From assembly GCF_907165045.1 (NCBI RefSeq), contig NZ_CAJRAU010000001.1:1178001-1242000 (forward strand): a stretch of DNA of 64,000 bases, given 5' to 3'. The first letter of the stretch is position 1. Each line of letters opens with the position of its first letter. The notes beneath the pieces are model-generated. The model did no database searches. It was given only the letters and a program-made list of their open reading frames with translations, and had not been told where the DNA came from. This DNA is from Dyadobacter linearis. Its GTDB lineage: Bacteria; Bacteroidota; Bacteroidia; Cytophagales; Spirosomataceae. Positions 9,633 through 17,994 of this stretch are shown here, piece after piece. The position numbers were made by a program, and so were the translations under genes.

Positions 9633-10157
9633 ATGAACAGATCATTTTATCAGATTTTTTGGATTCTTGCCCTTTTCACAATTGCTTCTTGTGATGACGA
9701 TAAAGGAGATACCAACAGCGTGGTCGCGGAGGCGGATCGTGAGTTTGTAATGAATGCAGCGGACGAGGGACTTTTCCAGATCAGCGCGGGGCAGGTTGCA
9801 CTGAATAATGGTGCGTCGAAAAGGTATGCAGACTTTGGACAGCTGATGATCGATGGATACACCGCTTCAAACCGGGAATTGCAAGATTATGCTGCTTCCA
9901 AAAATCTGAACGTGCGAACAACCTTATCGGATACCCGGCAACAGACGCTTGATACGCTCTCGGGAAGAAAGGGAATGGAACTCGATACCGTGTACGCAGC
10001 TGCAATGCTCGTTGCCCATTCCAATACTATTACCTATTTTGAAACTCAGAGAGAAATGGTAACGGATGCACAATTGAGGACCTGGATCGAAAAGAAACTT
10101 CCCACTTTGCGGCAATATCTGGAACAGGCGAAAGTATTGAATGATACCTTACAGTAA
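9633..10157 (+). CDS. DUF4142 lipoprotein
   Basis: The 174-residue product has a lipoprotein signal peptide ending in 'FTIASC' (lipidated C20 expected), followed by an acidic linker. A single helical DUF4142 domain runs from about residue 35 to the end, with the 'AADEGLFQISAGQVALNNGAS' type start that is typical of the family. DUF4142 proteins are ferritin-like helical bundles of the envelope with no settled biochemical role and are often called 'putative outer membrane protein'. The gene is alone and ends one base before the convergent stress-type gene. Confidence 0.85.
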   Translation: MNRSFYQIFWILALFTIASCDDDKGDTNSVVAEADREFVMNAADEGLFQISAGQVALNNGASKRYADFGQLMIDGYTASNRELQDYAASKNLNVRTTLSDTRQQTLDTLSGRKGMELDTVYAAAMLVAHSNTITYFETQREMVTDAQLRTWIEKKLPTLRQYLEQAKVLNDTLQ

Positions 10158-10158
10158 A

Positions 10159-10707
10159 TCAATTCAGAGGCGAGTAACCGTCATTGGTCAGAATATCGCG
10201 GCCATTGTATTGCTGAAATTTTTGAATGATCTCATCACTTTCAGCCCGGTTTTTTGGGTCTACGCTGATAATAATGCCTCCTTCCTTCACGCCCTCTTCG
10301 TAAGTATCTGAATGCGTGGCCGGGATTTTCGAACCGATGATCCCGCCCAGCGTGCGGCCTGTCAATGCGCCGGCAATACCCGCCATCACCGGACCCGCAA
10401 TCGAAATCCCAAGCCCGGGCACAGCAACGAGGCCAAGCGAAACGAATAAGCCAGTTAATGCGCCGGTTGTACCGCCGATCGTCTTACCTCGATCCTCTTC
10501 TGTCGGGGGTGTAGATTCAGGTTCGGAATGCTCGTTTGTATCACTAAGGTGCTTATTCAAAGTTTCATCGGACATCAGCACCGAAATTTCATCCTCAGAA
10601 TAGCCCTTCTTCAAAAGTGCTTTGTATGCCTTATCCGCATCATCCCGGGTAAGGAACACTGCCGACACCATTCCCGGCGAATCGTATGCGTAGCTTGAAG
10701 ATTCCAT
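10159..10707 (-). CDS. Stress-type protein with N-terminal general-stress fold and glycine-zipper hydrophobic core
   Basis: The first 50 residues ('MVSAVFLTRDDADKAYKALLKKGYSEDEISVLMSD') resemble the general stress protein 17M / YflT fold. An acidic linker is followed by an Ala/Gly-rich hydrophobic stretch (about 77-128, with repeated GxxxG spacing) of the glycine-zipper kind. A tail with 'EEGVKEGGIIISVDP' closes the 182-residue protein. Such proteins are usually induced by envelope or osmotic stress in Bacteroidota, but no enzymatic role is known. The hydrophobic part could span a membrane twice. Confidence 0.7.
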   Translation of the reverse strand: MESSSYAYDSPGMVSAVFLTRDDADKAYKALLKKGYSEDEISVLMSDETLNKHLSDTNEHSEPESTPPTEEDRGKTIGGTTGALTGLFVSLGLVAVPGLGISIAGPVMAGIAGALTGRTLGGIIGSKIPATHSDTYEEGVKEGGIIISVDPKNRAESDEIIQKFQQYNGRDILTNDGYSPLN

Positions 10708-10739
10708 GACAGTTTTTAAAATGCCTTACGGCCGGTTAT

Positions 10740-12017
10740 TTAATACGATTCGACATTTTCTTCCTTTTCCGAAGGTTTGATGATCATCCGCAGCGACTGG
10801 TCTTTGGTAAAATAAGCTACCATCCAGTTATACAGGGTTTTCATTCTGTTTCTGTGATTGATGAGCGAGATAAGGTGAATGAATAACCAGGCTAGCCAGG
10901 CGATCACACCTTTGAAATGGAGTTTTGGAGAAGGCATATCCACAACCGCTTTGGCGCGGCCGATGATTGCCATTGAACCTTTGTCGTGATATGCAAATGC
11001 TTTGAGCGGCTCGTTTTTGACCTGCGCTTTGAAATTGCGGGCCAGTGTTTTTCCCTGCTGAATTGCCACCTGTGCAACCTGCGGATGCCCCTGCGGAAAA
11101 TTCGCGTCAGTCAGTTGAAGACAGGCATCCCCTATTGCGTAGATATTATGGGTGCTGTTCACGAGATTATACGCATTCACCAGCATTCTGCGTCCGCGGC
11201 CGTAAGCTTCCGGCGGAATGCCTTCAAATACAATTCCGGTTACGCCGGCAGCCCAGATCAGTGTTTTTGTATCAATATAATCACCTTCGGTAAAGAAAAC
11301 CTTATCATCGGTGAAGTCGACCACGTGGGTATTGAGCATGATTTTCACACCCAGTTTGGTCAAAGCCTCGTAGGTATCCTTTTGTGAAGCGACACTCATC
11401 GGCGACAGCAGCGAATCTCCCCCGTCGACCAGATAGATTTCGCTTCCTTTACCTGCCAGCTGCGGATATTCTTTCCGCAAGATGCCATTCCGCATTTCGG
11501 CAAACATTCCGGAGATCTCAACACCAGTGGGTCCGCCGCCCGCAATTACGACGGTAAGCAGCTTTTTAACCTCAGCAGGATCCTCGCAGATGGTAGCCTT
11601 TTCCATTTGCAGCAACATCTTATTCCGCATTCCGATCGCATCTTCGAGGGTTTTCATTGGCGTGGAATTGCGTTTTACATTTTCCATCCCAAAGAAATTA
11701 CTCTCCGCCCCGGTCGCGAAAACAAGCTGATCGTATTCCAACTCACCATTTGAAAGCACAACCTTGTTGGCCTCAGGTACTACTTTCAACAGCTCGCCCA
11801 GCCTGAAATGCAGGTTATTTTTTCCTGAAAATAATTTGCGAAACGGATAGCTGATACTGGAAGGCTCCAAGAAGGCCGTGGCAACCTGATATATCAATGG
11901 CGGAAAGAAGTTGTAGTTGTTCTTATCCACCAGGGTAACATCAAAATTTCTGTCTTTGGCAAGGTCAAGCGCCAGGTTAACACCTGCGAATCCTCCTCCT
12001 ATGATTACAATTCTCAT
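10740..12017 (-). CDS. ndh: Type II NADH:quinone dehydrogenase (NDH-2) family flavoprotein
   Basis: The 425-residue protein is a two-dinucleotide-binding-domain flavoprotein. The FAD site is at the N-terminus ('VIIGGGFAGVNLALDLA', residues 4-20), a second Rossmann motif for NADH is at about 152-165 ('VVIAGGGPTGVEISG'), and the late FAD contact 'IYAIGDACLQ' is present. The C-terminal 70 residues contain an amphipathic or hydrophobic stretch ('VIAWLAWLFIHLISLINHRNR') that in NDH-2 enzymes seats the protein on the inner face of the membrane. It would pass electrons from NADH to menaquinone without pumping protons. It lies 105 bases downstream of the methyltransferase gene on the same strand and could be co-transcribed. 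Confidence 0.9.
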   Translation of the reverse strand: MRIVIIGGGFAGVNLALDLAKDRNFDVTLVDKNNYNFFPPLIYQVATAFLEPSSISYPFRKLFSGKNNLHFRLGELLKVVPEANKVVLSNGELEYDQLVFATGAESNFFGMENVKRNSTPMKTLEDAIGMRNKMLLQMEKATICEDPAEVKKLLTVVIAGGGPTGVEISGMFAEMRNGILRKEYPQLAGKGSEIYLVDGGDSLLSPMSVASQKDTYEALTKLGVKIMLNTHVVDFTDDKVFFTEGDYIDTKTLIWAAGVTGIVFEGIPPEAYGRGRRMLVNAYNLVNSTHNIYAIGDACLQLTDANFPQGHPQVAQVAIQQGKTLARNFKAQVKNEPLKAFAYHDKGSMAIIGRAKAVVDMPSPKLHFKGVIAWLAWLFIHLISLINHRNRMKTLYNWMVAYFTKDQSLRMIIKPSEKEENVESY

Positions 12018-12122
12018 ACGTCCTTCTATTAGATCGGGGGTTATGATTTTAATAATTCAGGTTTAGGAGAGCTTCGTACATTAACTATGCCAAATAGCAT
12101 GCCAACACGTACTTTACCCCGA

Positions 12123-12851
12123 TTATGCGACAGAATCTGTCATTTTGCCGGATTTTTTGAGGTAACGAATGTAACCGTAGATTGCGCCGAGAATCACCAC
12201 GACAACGATGAAAGCCGGCACGCGCGAATCAGGATTTGGAATCAGTTGGGGGTATTTGAAAATAAGGATCGCGAAAATCCCGAGCAGCCACACCAGCAGG
12301 GTATTGTACTCTTTCAGTACCCACCTTTTATAGTTGAACTGCATGCCGTCGAAAGCATTTGAAATGCCCCTGAAATTGATGAGCCAGCGATTCACCCGAC
12401 TGCAATATGCATCAAACTGCGCGCCGAACTTGTTTCTCAGAAAATTCTCCTCGGCCAGCACGATCGCCTGATAGATAAAGAGAAACAGCGGCATCACCAC
12501 CCCAACGTAAAACAACGAATTGGAAAGTATACCTACGCCGAGCAGCATCAGAATATTGCCCACATACAATGGATTGCGGCAGTGGTTGAATATACCCTCC
12601 GTGACAAGTTTTTCAGCATACACTTTTTTGTCTTTTCCACCACGGATAATATAGGCGAGACCAATCGTAATACCACGGATAATTTCTCCGGCAAAGGTCA
12701 CAAGTAACCCTAGAATGATTGGATAGAGATAGTATTTTTCCCCGAAATGCTCCGGCTTGAAAAGCATCGGAGAGGGAACGAAAAGTAAGAGGTAAAGGAA
12801 AATAAAAAGATTATTCCTGTATTTAAAAAAGAAATTCCCGATTGCGATCAT
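12123..12851 (-). CDS. Membrane-embedded methyltransferase of the isoprenylcysteine/phospholipid methyltransferase (ICMT/PEMT) type
   Basis: The 242-residue protein has about six hydrophobic segments. It carries the signature of the integral-membrane SAM methyltransferases: 'CRNPLYVGNILMLLG' (about 96-110) and 'EENFLRNKFGAQFDAYCSRVNRW' split over about 141-163. Family members methylate lipids, isoprenylcysteine or small hydrophobic thiols and amines. The start codon overlaps the last four bases of the CmoA-like gene, so the two are translationally coupled. Its substrate cannot be read from sequence. The link to a carboxy-SAM synthase raises the possibility that the transferred group is carboxymethyl rather than methyl, which is an inference. 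Confidence 0.8.
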   Translation of the reverse strand: MIAIGNFFFKYRNNLFIFLYLLLFVPSPMLFKPEHFGEKYYLYPIILGLLVTFAGEIIRGITIGLAYIIRGGKDKKVYAEKLVTEGIFNHCRNPLYVGNILMLLGVGILSNSLFYVGVVMPLFLFIYQAIVLAEENFLRNKFGAQFDAYCSRVNRWLINFRGISNAFDGMQFNYKRWVLKEYNTLLVWLLGIFAILIFKYPQLIPNPDSRVPAFIVVVVILGAIYGYIRYLKKSGKMTDSVA

Positions 12852-13600
12852 GATTTTTTATAAGCTATCATTCCTGAAAAATTGTACCACTTAAAGAATA
12901 TTTCGCAATCCGCGAAACCGGCCTCCTTCAACAGGAGCATGTTTTCAGATAACTTATACGGGATCAAAACGTTTTCGAGTGCTTCTCTTTTCTGAGAAAT
13001 TTCGAGCTCGCTGTAATGGTTTCGCCTTTTATAATTATAGTAATATTTGATGAAGTCTCGGTTGAATACCGAGCTTTCGGAAAGTACTTTTTCCACCAGT
13101 AACAAGACACCGCCCGGGTTCAAACCTTCATAAATATTACGCAAAAGCCGCTCGCGATACAGCGGGCGGACAAACTGCATAGTGAGGCAAAGTATTACGA
13201 CTGATGCATTTGAAATGGGAAGATCTTCCTGCTGCAAATCGGCCGAGCGCAGGTCGTAGGGACGCACAAAACCTGCTTCCTTGAATTTCAGGTCGCACTT
13301 TTCGAGCATTTCCGGAGATTCGTCAATGCCGATGAATTTTATATCAGAGGGGATTAATTTGTCTACTTCAATCAGTGTGGTACCGGTAGAGCATCCCAGA
13401 TCGTACAGATGCGAACCTTCTTTGACGTGATCAGCCGCAATTTCTGCGAGCATGCGCTGAGTTTCGTTGTAAAAAGGTACCGATCTGCTGACCATGTCGT
13501 CAAAGACTTTCACAACCGTAGTCCCGAATTTGAAATCGGAAGCTTTGGTTATTTCATCTTTAAAGACCTGATCCTGATCGGTATTTCCAATATTATCCAT
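12848..13600 (-). CDS. cmoA: Carboxy-S-adenosyl-L-methionine synthase (CmoA-like)
   Basis: The 250-residue protein aligns by eye with E. coli CmoA over nearly its whole length. It has 'VFDDMVSRSVPFY', the SAM loop 'YDLGCSTGTTLIEV' (66-79), 'GIDESPEMLEKC', 'YEGLNPGGVLLLVEK' and 'HYSELEISQKREALENV'. R205 in the last motif matches E. coli R199, which holds the carboxylate, so prephenate-dependent carboxy-SAM formation is expected rather than ordinary methylation. In gammaproteobacteria CmoB uses this cofactor to modify tRNA wobble uridine. No cmoB is in the window. Instead the gene overlaps a membrane methyltransferase by four bases and lies 153 bases downstream of the lipid-type operon, on the same strand. 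Confidence 0.87.
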   Translation of the reverse strand: MDNIGNTDQDQVFKDEITKASDFKFGTTVVKVFDDMVSRSVPFYNETQRMLAEIAADHVKEGSHLYDLGCSTGTTLIEVDKLIPSDIKFIGIDESPEMLEKCDLKFKEAGFVRPYDLRSADLQQEDLPISNASVVILCLTMQFVRPLYRERLLRNIYEGLNPGGVLLLVEKVLSESSVFNRDFIKYYYNYKRRNHYSELEISQKREALENVLIPYKLSENMLLLKEAGFADCEIFFKWYNFSGMIAYKKS

Positions 13601-13753
13601 TTGTCAGTAAGGTTAAGATTACGTTCAGATTAATTCAGGCAATAGAATTTTTAATAAAAATCTAACCCAAATATCGAAACTTACTCCATAAACTTTACTA
13701 GCAAGTGCATATTCATGTTGCAAACTTGCAGGAGAAATTGGCACTCAACCCTT

Positions 13754-14326
13754 TCAGGATGGTTTAATTCGCTGCGTGATTGTTCTCCCCGTCGCGATTT
13801 CAGTCCCTTTCAGCTCAATGTAAACCACGTTGGGTGACCAGAATGTACCTCCGTCAATACGGATAAAAACCCTGCTCAGAATGCATTCTTTTTTGTTGAT
13901 ACTCGTGTAAACGTGGTATTCATTGCGCGTATCTTTCCGCAGGGATAATGGAAGCTTATTGTAGGCGACCGACCTCAGCTCGTAAGAAGAATTGCCTTTT
14001 TCCTTTACATTAATACCGTAAGCAAACTTTTTCTGAATGTAATTGAGCTCCTTGCGGATCCCGCCGTCGGTATAACGGATCCAGAACATATTGACAGGAT
14101 CTTTCGCGCTTAACTTTCCCTGTCCGTCAACATTAAGCTGGTAGCAGATCGTATTTTCATTCGGGTCGCGCTGAATGTAGAACAGCAGGCCCGGGACATT
14201 TTTCGGAACAGGAAATTCGTCGGGATCGGCAAACTTACCATTTGGATTTTCAGCTAGTGAATATGTCCCTGAATACGAAGCCAGTATCAGGCCGAAGGCC
14301 ATCAACAGTTTCATCACGTATTTCAT
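13754..14326 (-). CDS. Exported DUF4833 protein
   Basis: The 190-residue product has a signal peptide (about residues 1-25, 'LLMAFGLILASYSGTYSLA') and one DUF4833 domain containing 'PVPKNVPGLLFYIQRDPNENTICYQLNV' (split here over about 39-66) and 'NMFWIRYTDGG'. The family has no assigned function and looks like a small beta-rich periplasmic protein. The gene is the last of the eight-gene set and starts 15 bases after the PfkB kinase stop. It may help present or transport the lipid product in the periplasm, which is context-based only. Confidence 0.8.
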   Translation of the reverse strand: MKYVMKLLMAFGLILASYSGTYSLAENPNGKFADPDEFPVPKNVPGLLFYIQRDPNENTICYQLNVDGQGKLSAKDPVNMFWIRYTDGGIRKELNYIQKKFAYGINVKEKGNSSYELRSVAYNKLPLSLRKDTRNEYHVYTSINKKECILSRVFIRIDGGTFWSPNVVYIELKGTEIATGRTITQRIKPS

Positions 14327-14341
14327 TGTTGAGTATTTGTT

Positions 14342-15259
14342 TCAATAAATGGCCTGGGCGATCAGTTCGCGATCACATTCACCATGAAGAACAACATGAT
14401 TAACAGCTTCCTGGTTTCCCGAAAACGGTCCGGAAGACTGAATTTTTAAGGTTGCCATGGCGGCTCCGAACTCCCCGGCCTCCTGCACATCCGCTCCTCT
14501 TACTTTCTTACTCAAATATCCTGCCATATAAGTGTCGCCGCAGCCGGTCGCATCTATGACAGCAGTAGGTGTATAAGCCGGGATCTGGTAAAAATGATCG
14601 TCTTTGTAAACCAGCGAACCTTTGCTTCCCAGGGTGATGATCACTTCTTTTACGCCCATTTCCGCTAATATCCGTGCGCCTTCACGCACGTCGCTCGTTC
14701 CGGTCACCACTTCCATTTCAAATTCGTTTGCTTTCAGAATGGAGACAAATGGTAAAGCTTCCTTTTTATCCGCCCAGTCGGTATAGTAAACTTTTTTGTC
14801 TTTTACGTACCTTAAATAACCCTGAATATCGAGTGAAACCTCCCCTTTCGAAGCCAGGCTTTTCAACAGATCTAACTGAATATCATCGGAAAGCAGCGGG
14901 CCGAGGTGGAAAATGCGGGACTGGATATCAGGCATTTGCGCAACTGTGAACGGAGCCGCTTTGTGCAACACATTCTGCTCACGGTGATCCTGGTTGGCGC
15001 TGTAAATATTTTCGAAATAGACTGTATATGGACTTGGCTGAGAAAAGATCTCGATCTGCTCTTCGCGCAATGCTGCCAGAATATGGTTTTCTTGCTCCGC
15101 CAGCGCGGTTACCAGCATATAATTGATATCAAATTGCCGCAATGCTTTCGAAAAGTAGAACGAAGTTCCCCCCGGCATATAGTTGACAGACTGGGTCGTA
15201 ACTACCTTATCGAGTGTAATGTGGCCGATCGTACAAATGTCGTACATGATAATTTTCAT
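14342..15259 (-). CDS. PfkB/ribokinase-family polyol or sugar kinase
   Basis: The 305-residue protein has the PfkB C-terminal signature 'DATGCGDTYMAGY' with D242 as the likely catalytic base and an anion hole of the right composition. The N-terminal part carries 'MPGGTSFYFSKAL' in place of the usual GG motif. PfkB enzymes phosphorylate sugars, nucleosides or, in some archaea and bacteria, myo-inositol. Here it lies in an operon with a nucleotidyltransferase and a CDP-alcohol phosphotransferase, so I suggest it makes the phosphorylated polyol that is then activated. The substrate is open. It begins 44 bases after the HAD gene. Confidence 0.83.
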   Translation of the reverse strand: MKIIMYDICTIGHITLDKVVTTQSVNYMPGGTSFYFSKALRQFDINYMLVTALAEQENHILAALREEQIEIFSQPSPYTVYFENIYSANQDHREQNVLHKAAPFTVAQMPDIQSRIFHLGPLLSDDIQLDLLKSLASKGEVSLDIQGYLRYVKDKKVYYTDWADKKEALPFVSILKANEFEMEVVTGTSDVREGARILAEMGVKEVIITLGSKGSLVYKDDHFYQIPAYTPTAVIDATGCGDTYMAGYLSKKVRGADVQEAGEFGAAMATLKIQSSGPFSGNQEAVNHVVLHGECDRELIAQAIY

Positions 15260-15303
15260 TTAATTTCACCAGGTCGCTTTCGTGCCTGACAAAAGTTTTA
15301 CAA

Positions 15304-16014
15304 CTAACCCAAACTCTTTAAAACTTCCGTGATGCGTGCAAAATCGGTGATCTCAGTAACACCTTCGGGCGTCGCCTGCTTTTCGCCGTTTTCCTCCCAG
15401 CCTTCCACATTCAACCAGATCGCCTGGCAGCCGAGTTGCCGAGCCGGTTGAATATCTTTTGAAAATGAATCTCCTACCACCACGCATTCCTCCGGCTCAA
15501 AACCAAGTGAATCTATGCCCAGCTGATAGATCTGCGGATCAGGCTTTCTGACACCCACAACAGCAGATTCGATCACATCCTGAAAACAACCGGCGATACC
15601 GAAATCAGCCAGGATATTATTGATATTTCCGTAAAAATTGGAAACCATCACCAGCGGGTACTGCTTTGCCAGCGCTTCGAGTACCTGTTTTGCATTCGTT
15701 ACCGTAGTGTGTGCGAATTGATTGCATTCTCTCGCAATAGCTTCAATTGCTGCATCGTCGACCGAATGTCCGTTTTCCTTCAAAAAGCTGAATTGTTCAG
15801 TCAGTTTAAGAAACAGTACGTCGTAAAAAACGTGGTGCGGCTGAACCAGCGGCTTGATCGCCAGCGCCCTTTCACCATACTTATAAGCTTCGCTAAATGC
15901 CTTTTTATCAACATTCACATTATTCCGCTGGTACGCTTCCCACAAAACATGCGCCCAATGCAAACCATTGGTATCAATCGTACCGCCGTAATCAAATAGA
16001 ATTCCTTTAATCAT
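15304..16014 (-). CDS. HAD-superfamily (HAD-IA type) hydrolase with altered first motif
   Basis: I place the start at the ATG at 16014 (236 residues). An upstream GTG at 16029 would overlap the previous stop and adds only five residues. Motif I reads 'ILFDYGGTIDTNG': the nucleophile D8 is present, but the acid/base Asp at +2 is G10. Motif II is 'VMVSNFYG', and motifs III/IV are 'GVRKPDPQIYQ' and 'VVVGDSFSKDI'. A helical cap lies between. The DxG form occurs in some HAD-IA members and may slow or change phosphatase activity. In this operon a phosphatase step after head-group transfer would make sense. Confidence 0.85.
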   Translation of the reverse strand: MIKGILFDYGGTIDTNGLHWAHVLWEAYQRNNVNVDKKAFSEAYKYGERALAIKPLVQPHHVFYDVLFLKLTEQFSFLKENGHSVDDAAIEAIARECNQFAHTTVTNAKQVLEALAKQYPLVMVSNFYGNINNILADFGIAGCFQDVIESAVVGVRKPDPQIYQLGIDSLGFEPEECVVVGDSFSKDIQPARQLGCQAIWLNVEGWEENGEKQATPEGVTEITDFARITEVLKSLG

Positions 16015-16025
16015 ATTATATTTTT

Positions 16026-17042
16026 TCACTCACTTACAACCAGGATTTCCTTTTCTGTCTTCTTCTTACCACTCACCAGCGCCAGACCGATCATGATCCA
16101 AACTATTTCCCTGATTCTCATCACGATACCGATGAAAAGTCCGGGTGCGGAGGCGATTCCAACGCTGCGCAATGCGAGTATCAAACCGCCTTCGCGCGTG
16201 CCGAGCTGCATGGGGAAAAAGAATATCAGATTGGCAAAAAGCGATGAACCTGAACTCACGATCAGCGACTGTGAAAGGCTCATTTCCATGCCGATCGCGT
16301 GAGCTGTGAAGAATATTTCGAGACAACCTATTACTCTTGCTACAAATTCATAGAATAGGGAGGCGTAAAAAACGTCGCGCCGCTGGGCGTAAAGTATACG
16401 GATCTGATCGTCGACCTCGTACAGATTTTCACCGTTTTTGAGCGCAAACTCTTTTGCTTTTTTTCCAACAAAAGGCAGCTTTTCGAGCACACGGAACGAG
16501 CTTACGATCAAGCCTTTTTTGTACACATTGATAAACCAATATCCTAATATCAGACCGACTACCAGCAGAATACCGCAACCTGCAAGCATTACGTCGCTCA
16601 AAGGAACGACCGCCACGATCAGCACAATACTCGCGAGCCAGAAAAGCACGTGCGAAAACATGTGCATCAAACTGTAAAGCAATACCGAGGAAGTCGCTTT
16701 CTTCATTCCCAGCGCCGGTTTCAATTCCAGGATCCGGTAAGGTTCCCCGCCTAATGCGACAAATGGGGTAATGTAATTGATCGCGTAACCGGAAATAGTA
16801 AGCCGCAATACCGACCAGAATGAAAGGTTGGTTTCGGGCAACTGCGGTTCGCGGATGATCGCGCGGAATGCGAATGCGTTTAATATGTAAATCAGCAGCC
16901 AGCTACCTATTACGGGCACAAACCAGATACCAGTCAGCTGGATATTTTCCCAGATCACGGTGACGCCTGTGCCATAGATCATATAGCCCAGTGACGCGAC
17001 GCCGATTGCCAGAAAAAGTGCCTTATATGCTTTGGTATTCAT
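16026..17042 (-). CDS. YbhN/UPF0104 (LPG_synthase_TM-like) integral membrane protein
   Basis: The 338-residue protein has about seven to eight hydrophobic helices and the family landmarks 'YAINYITPFVALGGEPYR' (about residues 90-107), 'SSVLLYSLMHMFSHV' and 'FFFPMQLGTREGGLILAL'. This superfamily includes the flippase/synthase half of MprF and proteins that sit beside lipid and glycolipid operons. The likely role is to move or modify a lipid in the inner membrane. It overlaps the CDP-alcohol phosphotransferase gene by 20 bases and meets the HAD gene almost directly, so it belongs to the same pathway. Confidence 0.85.
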   Translation of the reverse strand: MNTKAYKALFLAIGVASLGYMIYGTGVTVIWENIQLTGIWFVPVIGSWLLIYILNAFAFRAIIREPQLPETNLSFWSVLRLTISGYAINYITPFVALGGEPYRILELKPALGMKKATSSVLLYSLMHMFSHVLFWLASIVLIVAVVPLSDVMLAGCGILLVVGLILGYWFINVYKKGLIVSSFRVLEKLPFVGKKAKEFALKNGENLYEVDDQIRILYAQRRDVFYASLFYEFVARVIGCLEIFFTAHAIGMEMSLSQSLIVSSGSSLFANLIFFFPMQLGTREGGLILALRSVGIASAPGLFIGIVMRIREIVWIMIGLALVSGKKKTEKEILVVSE

Positions 17043-17994
17043 TATTTTTCCCGCTGATAAGCTCCTGATGAAAATGCTTGCTCACCTTTTCCTGCCCATT
17101 GACCATATAAATAAGAATCGGGTTCAAGATGAATATGTCGAAGAAAAAGTAGATCCACGACTGGTCGATGAACAGCCAGAGGAACAGGAACAGCACGCGC
17201 GTATTGAACTGTACAATATTGGTATATTTCATTAAAGGCCGGTTTTGCGCCCTGAAATCTGTTACGAGCTTTTCAGGTAAACCATTTCTGAACCTATCGC
17301 GAACGAGCCAGAGCAGCTTTTGCAGATTTGGAGAAAACTGCTCCTGCATTTTGGTATAATTCAGGTAAAAACGCGCCACGAATTTCATTCCTAAATTGGA
17401 AGTCCAGCTCAGGCGATCGTACTCAGCTTGCAGCTCACGGCTGTTATCCAGCTCGCTGCCCGATGTTCCTTTGATAAAAAATAAATGCACATTCCGGTAA
17501 TAGTCCGCCATCGCAGACTGTACCACGTGCGACGCGCCCGCTAAAACTCCCCAAACCCAGATCCAGGCTGTCCAGCCTTCGTTCATACCGCGGAGGCACA
17601 ATGCAACGTGGATCGCGATGAACCAGAAATCGCCCGCAGCTCCGTCGAGAATACGCCCGAGCCGGCTTTTATCATTTGTCATCCTGGCCAGCTGTCCGTC
17701 GGCGCTATCGAGGGAATTAGCGAAAACAAGCGAAAGCATTCCGATCACATTGACCCAAAGCTCCTGGGAATAGAACAGGATACCCGCGCCCACGCCGAAG
17801 AAAATACTGACGATCGTGACCGGATTGGGCCGAATGCCGACTTTGGCACAAAACAATGCGATCTGATAGCCGATTGGCCGGTAAAACCAAATATCGATCT
17901 GCTCCTCGGTATCGCGGGATTTCAGTGAGTTTTGAAAGGCAGAATCGCTGGCTTCTGACTTCAATTCAGATTTTTCGGTAGTGGTGGTAGCCAT
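17023..17994 (-). CDS. CDP-alcohol phosphotransferase family membrane enzyme
   Basis: The 323-residue protein has the CDP-alcohol phosphatidyltransferase motif D96-x2-D99-G100-x2-A103-R104-x8-G113-x3-D117. The fourth acidic residue is D122, four instead of three residues after D117 ('ILDGAAGD'). About six hydrophobic segments are present, and the 80-residue insertion around 150-240 is larger than in bacterial PgsA or PssA. The enzyme should transfer a phospho-alcohol between a CDP carrier and a hydroxyl. Context suggests a polyol head group on a lipid, possibly inositol-like. It overlaps the ATP-grasp gene by one base and the YbhN-type gene by 20. Confidence 0.87.
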   Translation of the reverse strand: MATTTTEKSELKSEASDSAFQNSLKSRDTEEQIDIWFYRPIGYQIALFCAKVGIRPNPVTIVSIFFGVGAGILFYSQELWVNVIGMLSLVFANSLDSADGQLARMTNDKSRLGRILDGAAGDFWFIAIHVALCLRGMNEGWTAWIWVWGVLAGASHVVQSAMADYYRNVHLFFIKGTSGSELDNSRELQAEYDRLSWTSNLGMKFVARFYLNYTKMQEQFSPNLQKLLWLVRDRFRNGLPEKLVTDFRAQNRPLMKYTNIVQFNTRVLFLFLWLFIDQSWIYFFFDIFILNPILIYMVNGQEKVSKHFHQELISGKNNEYQSI

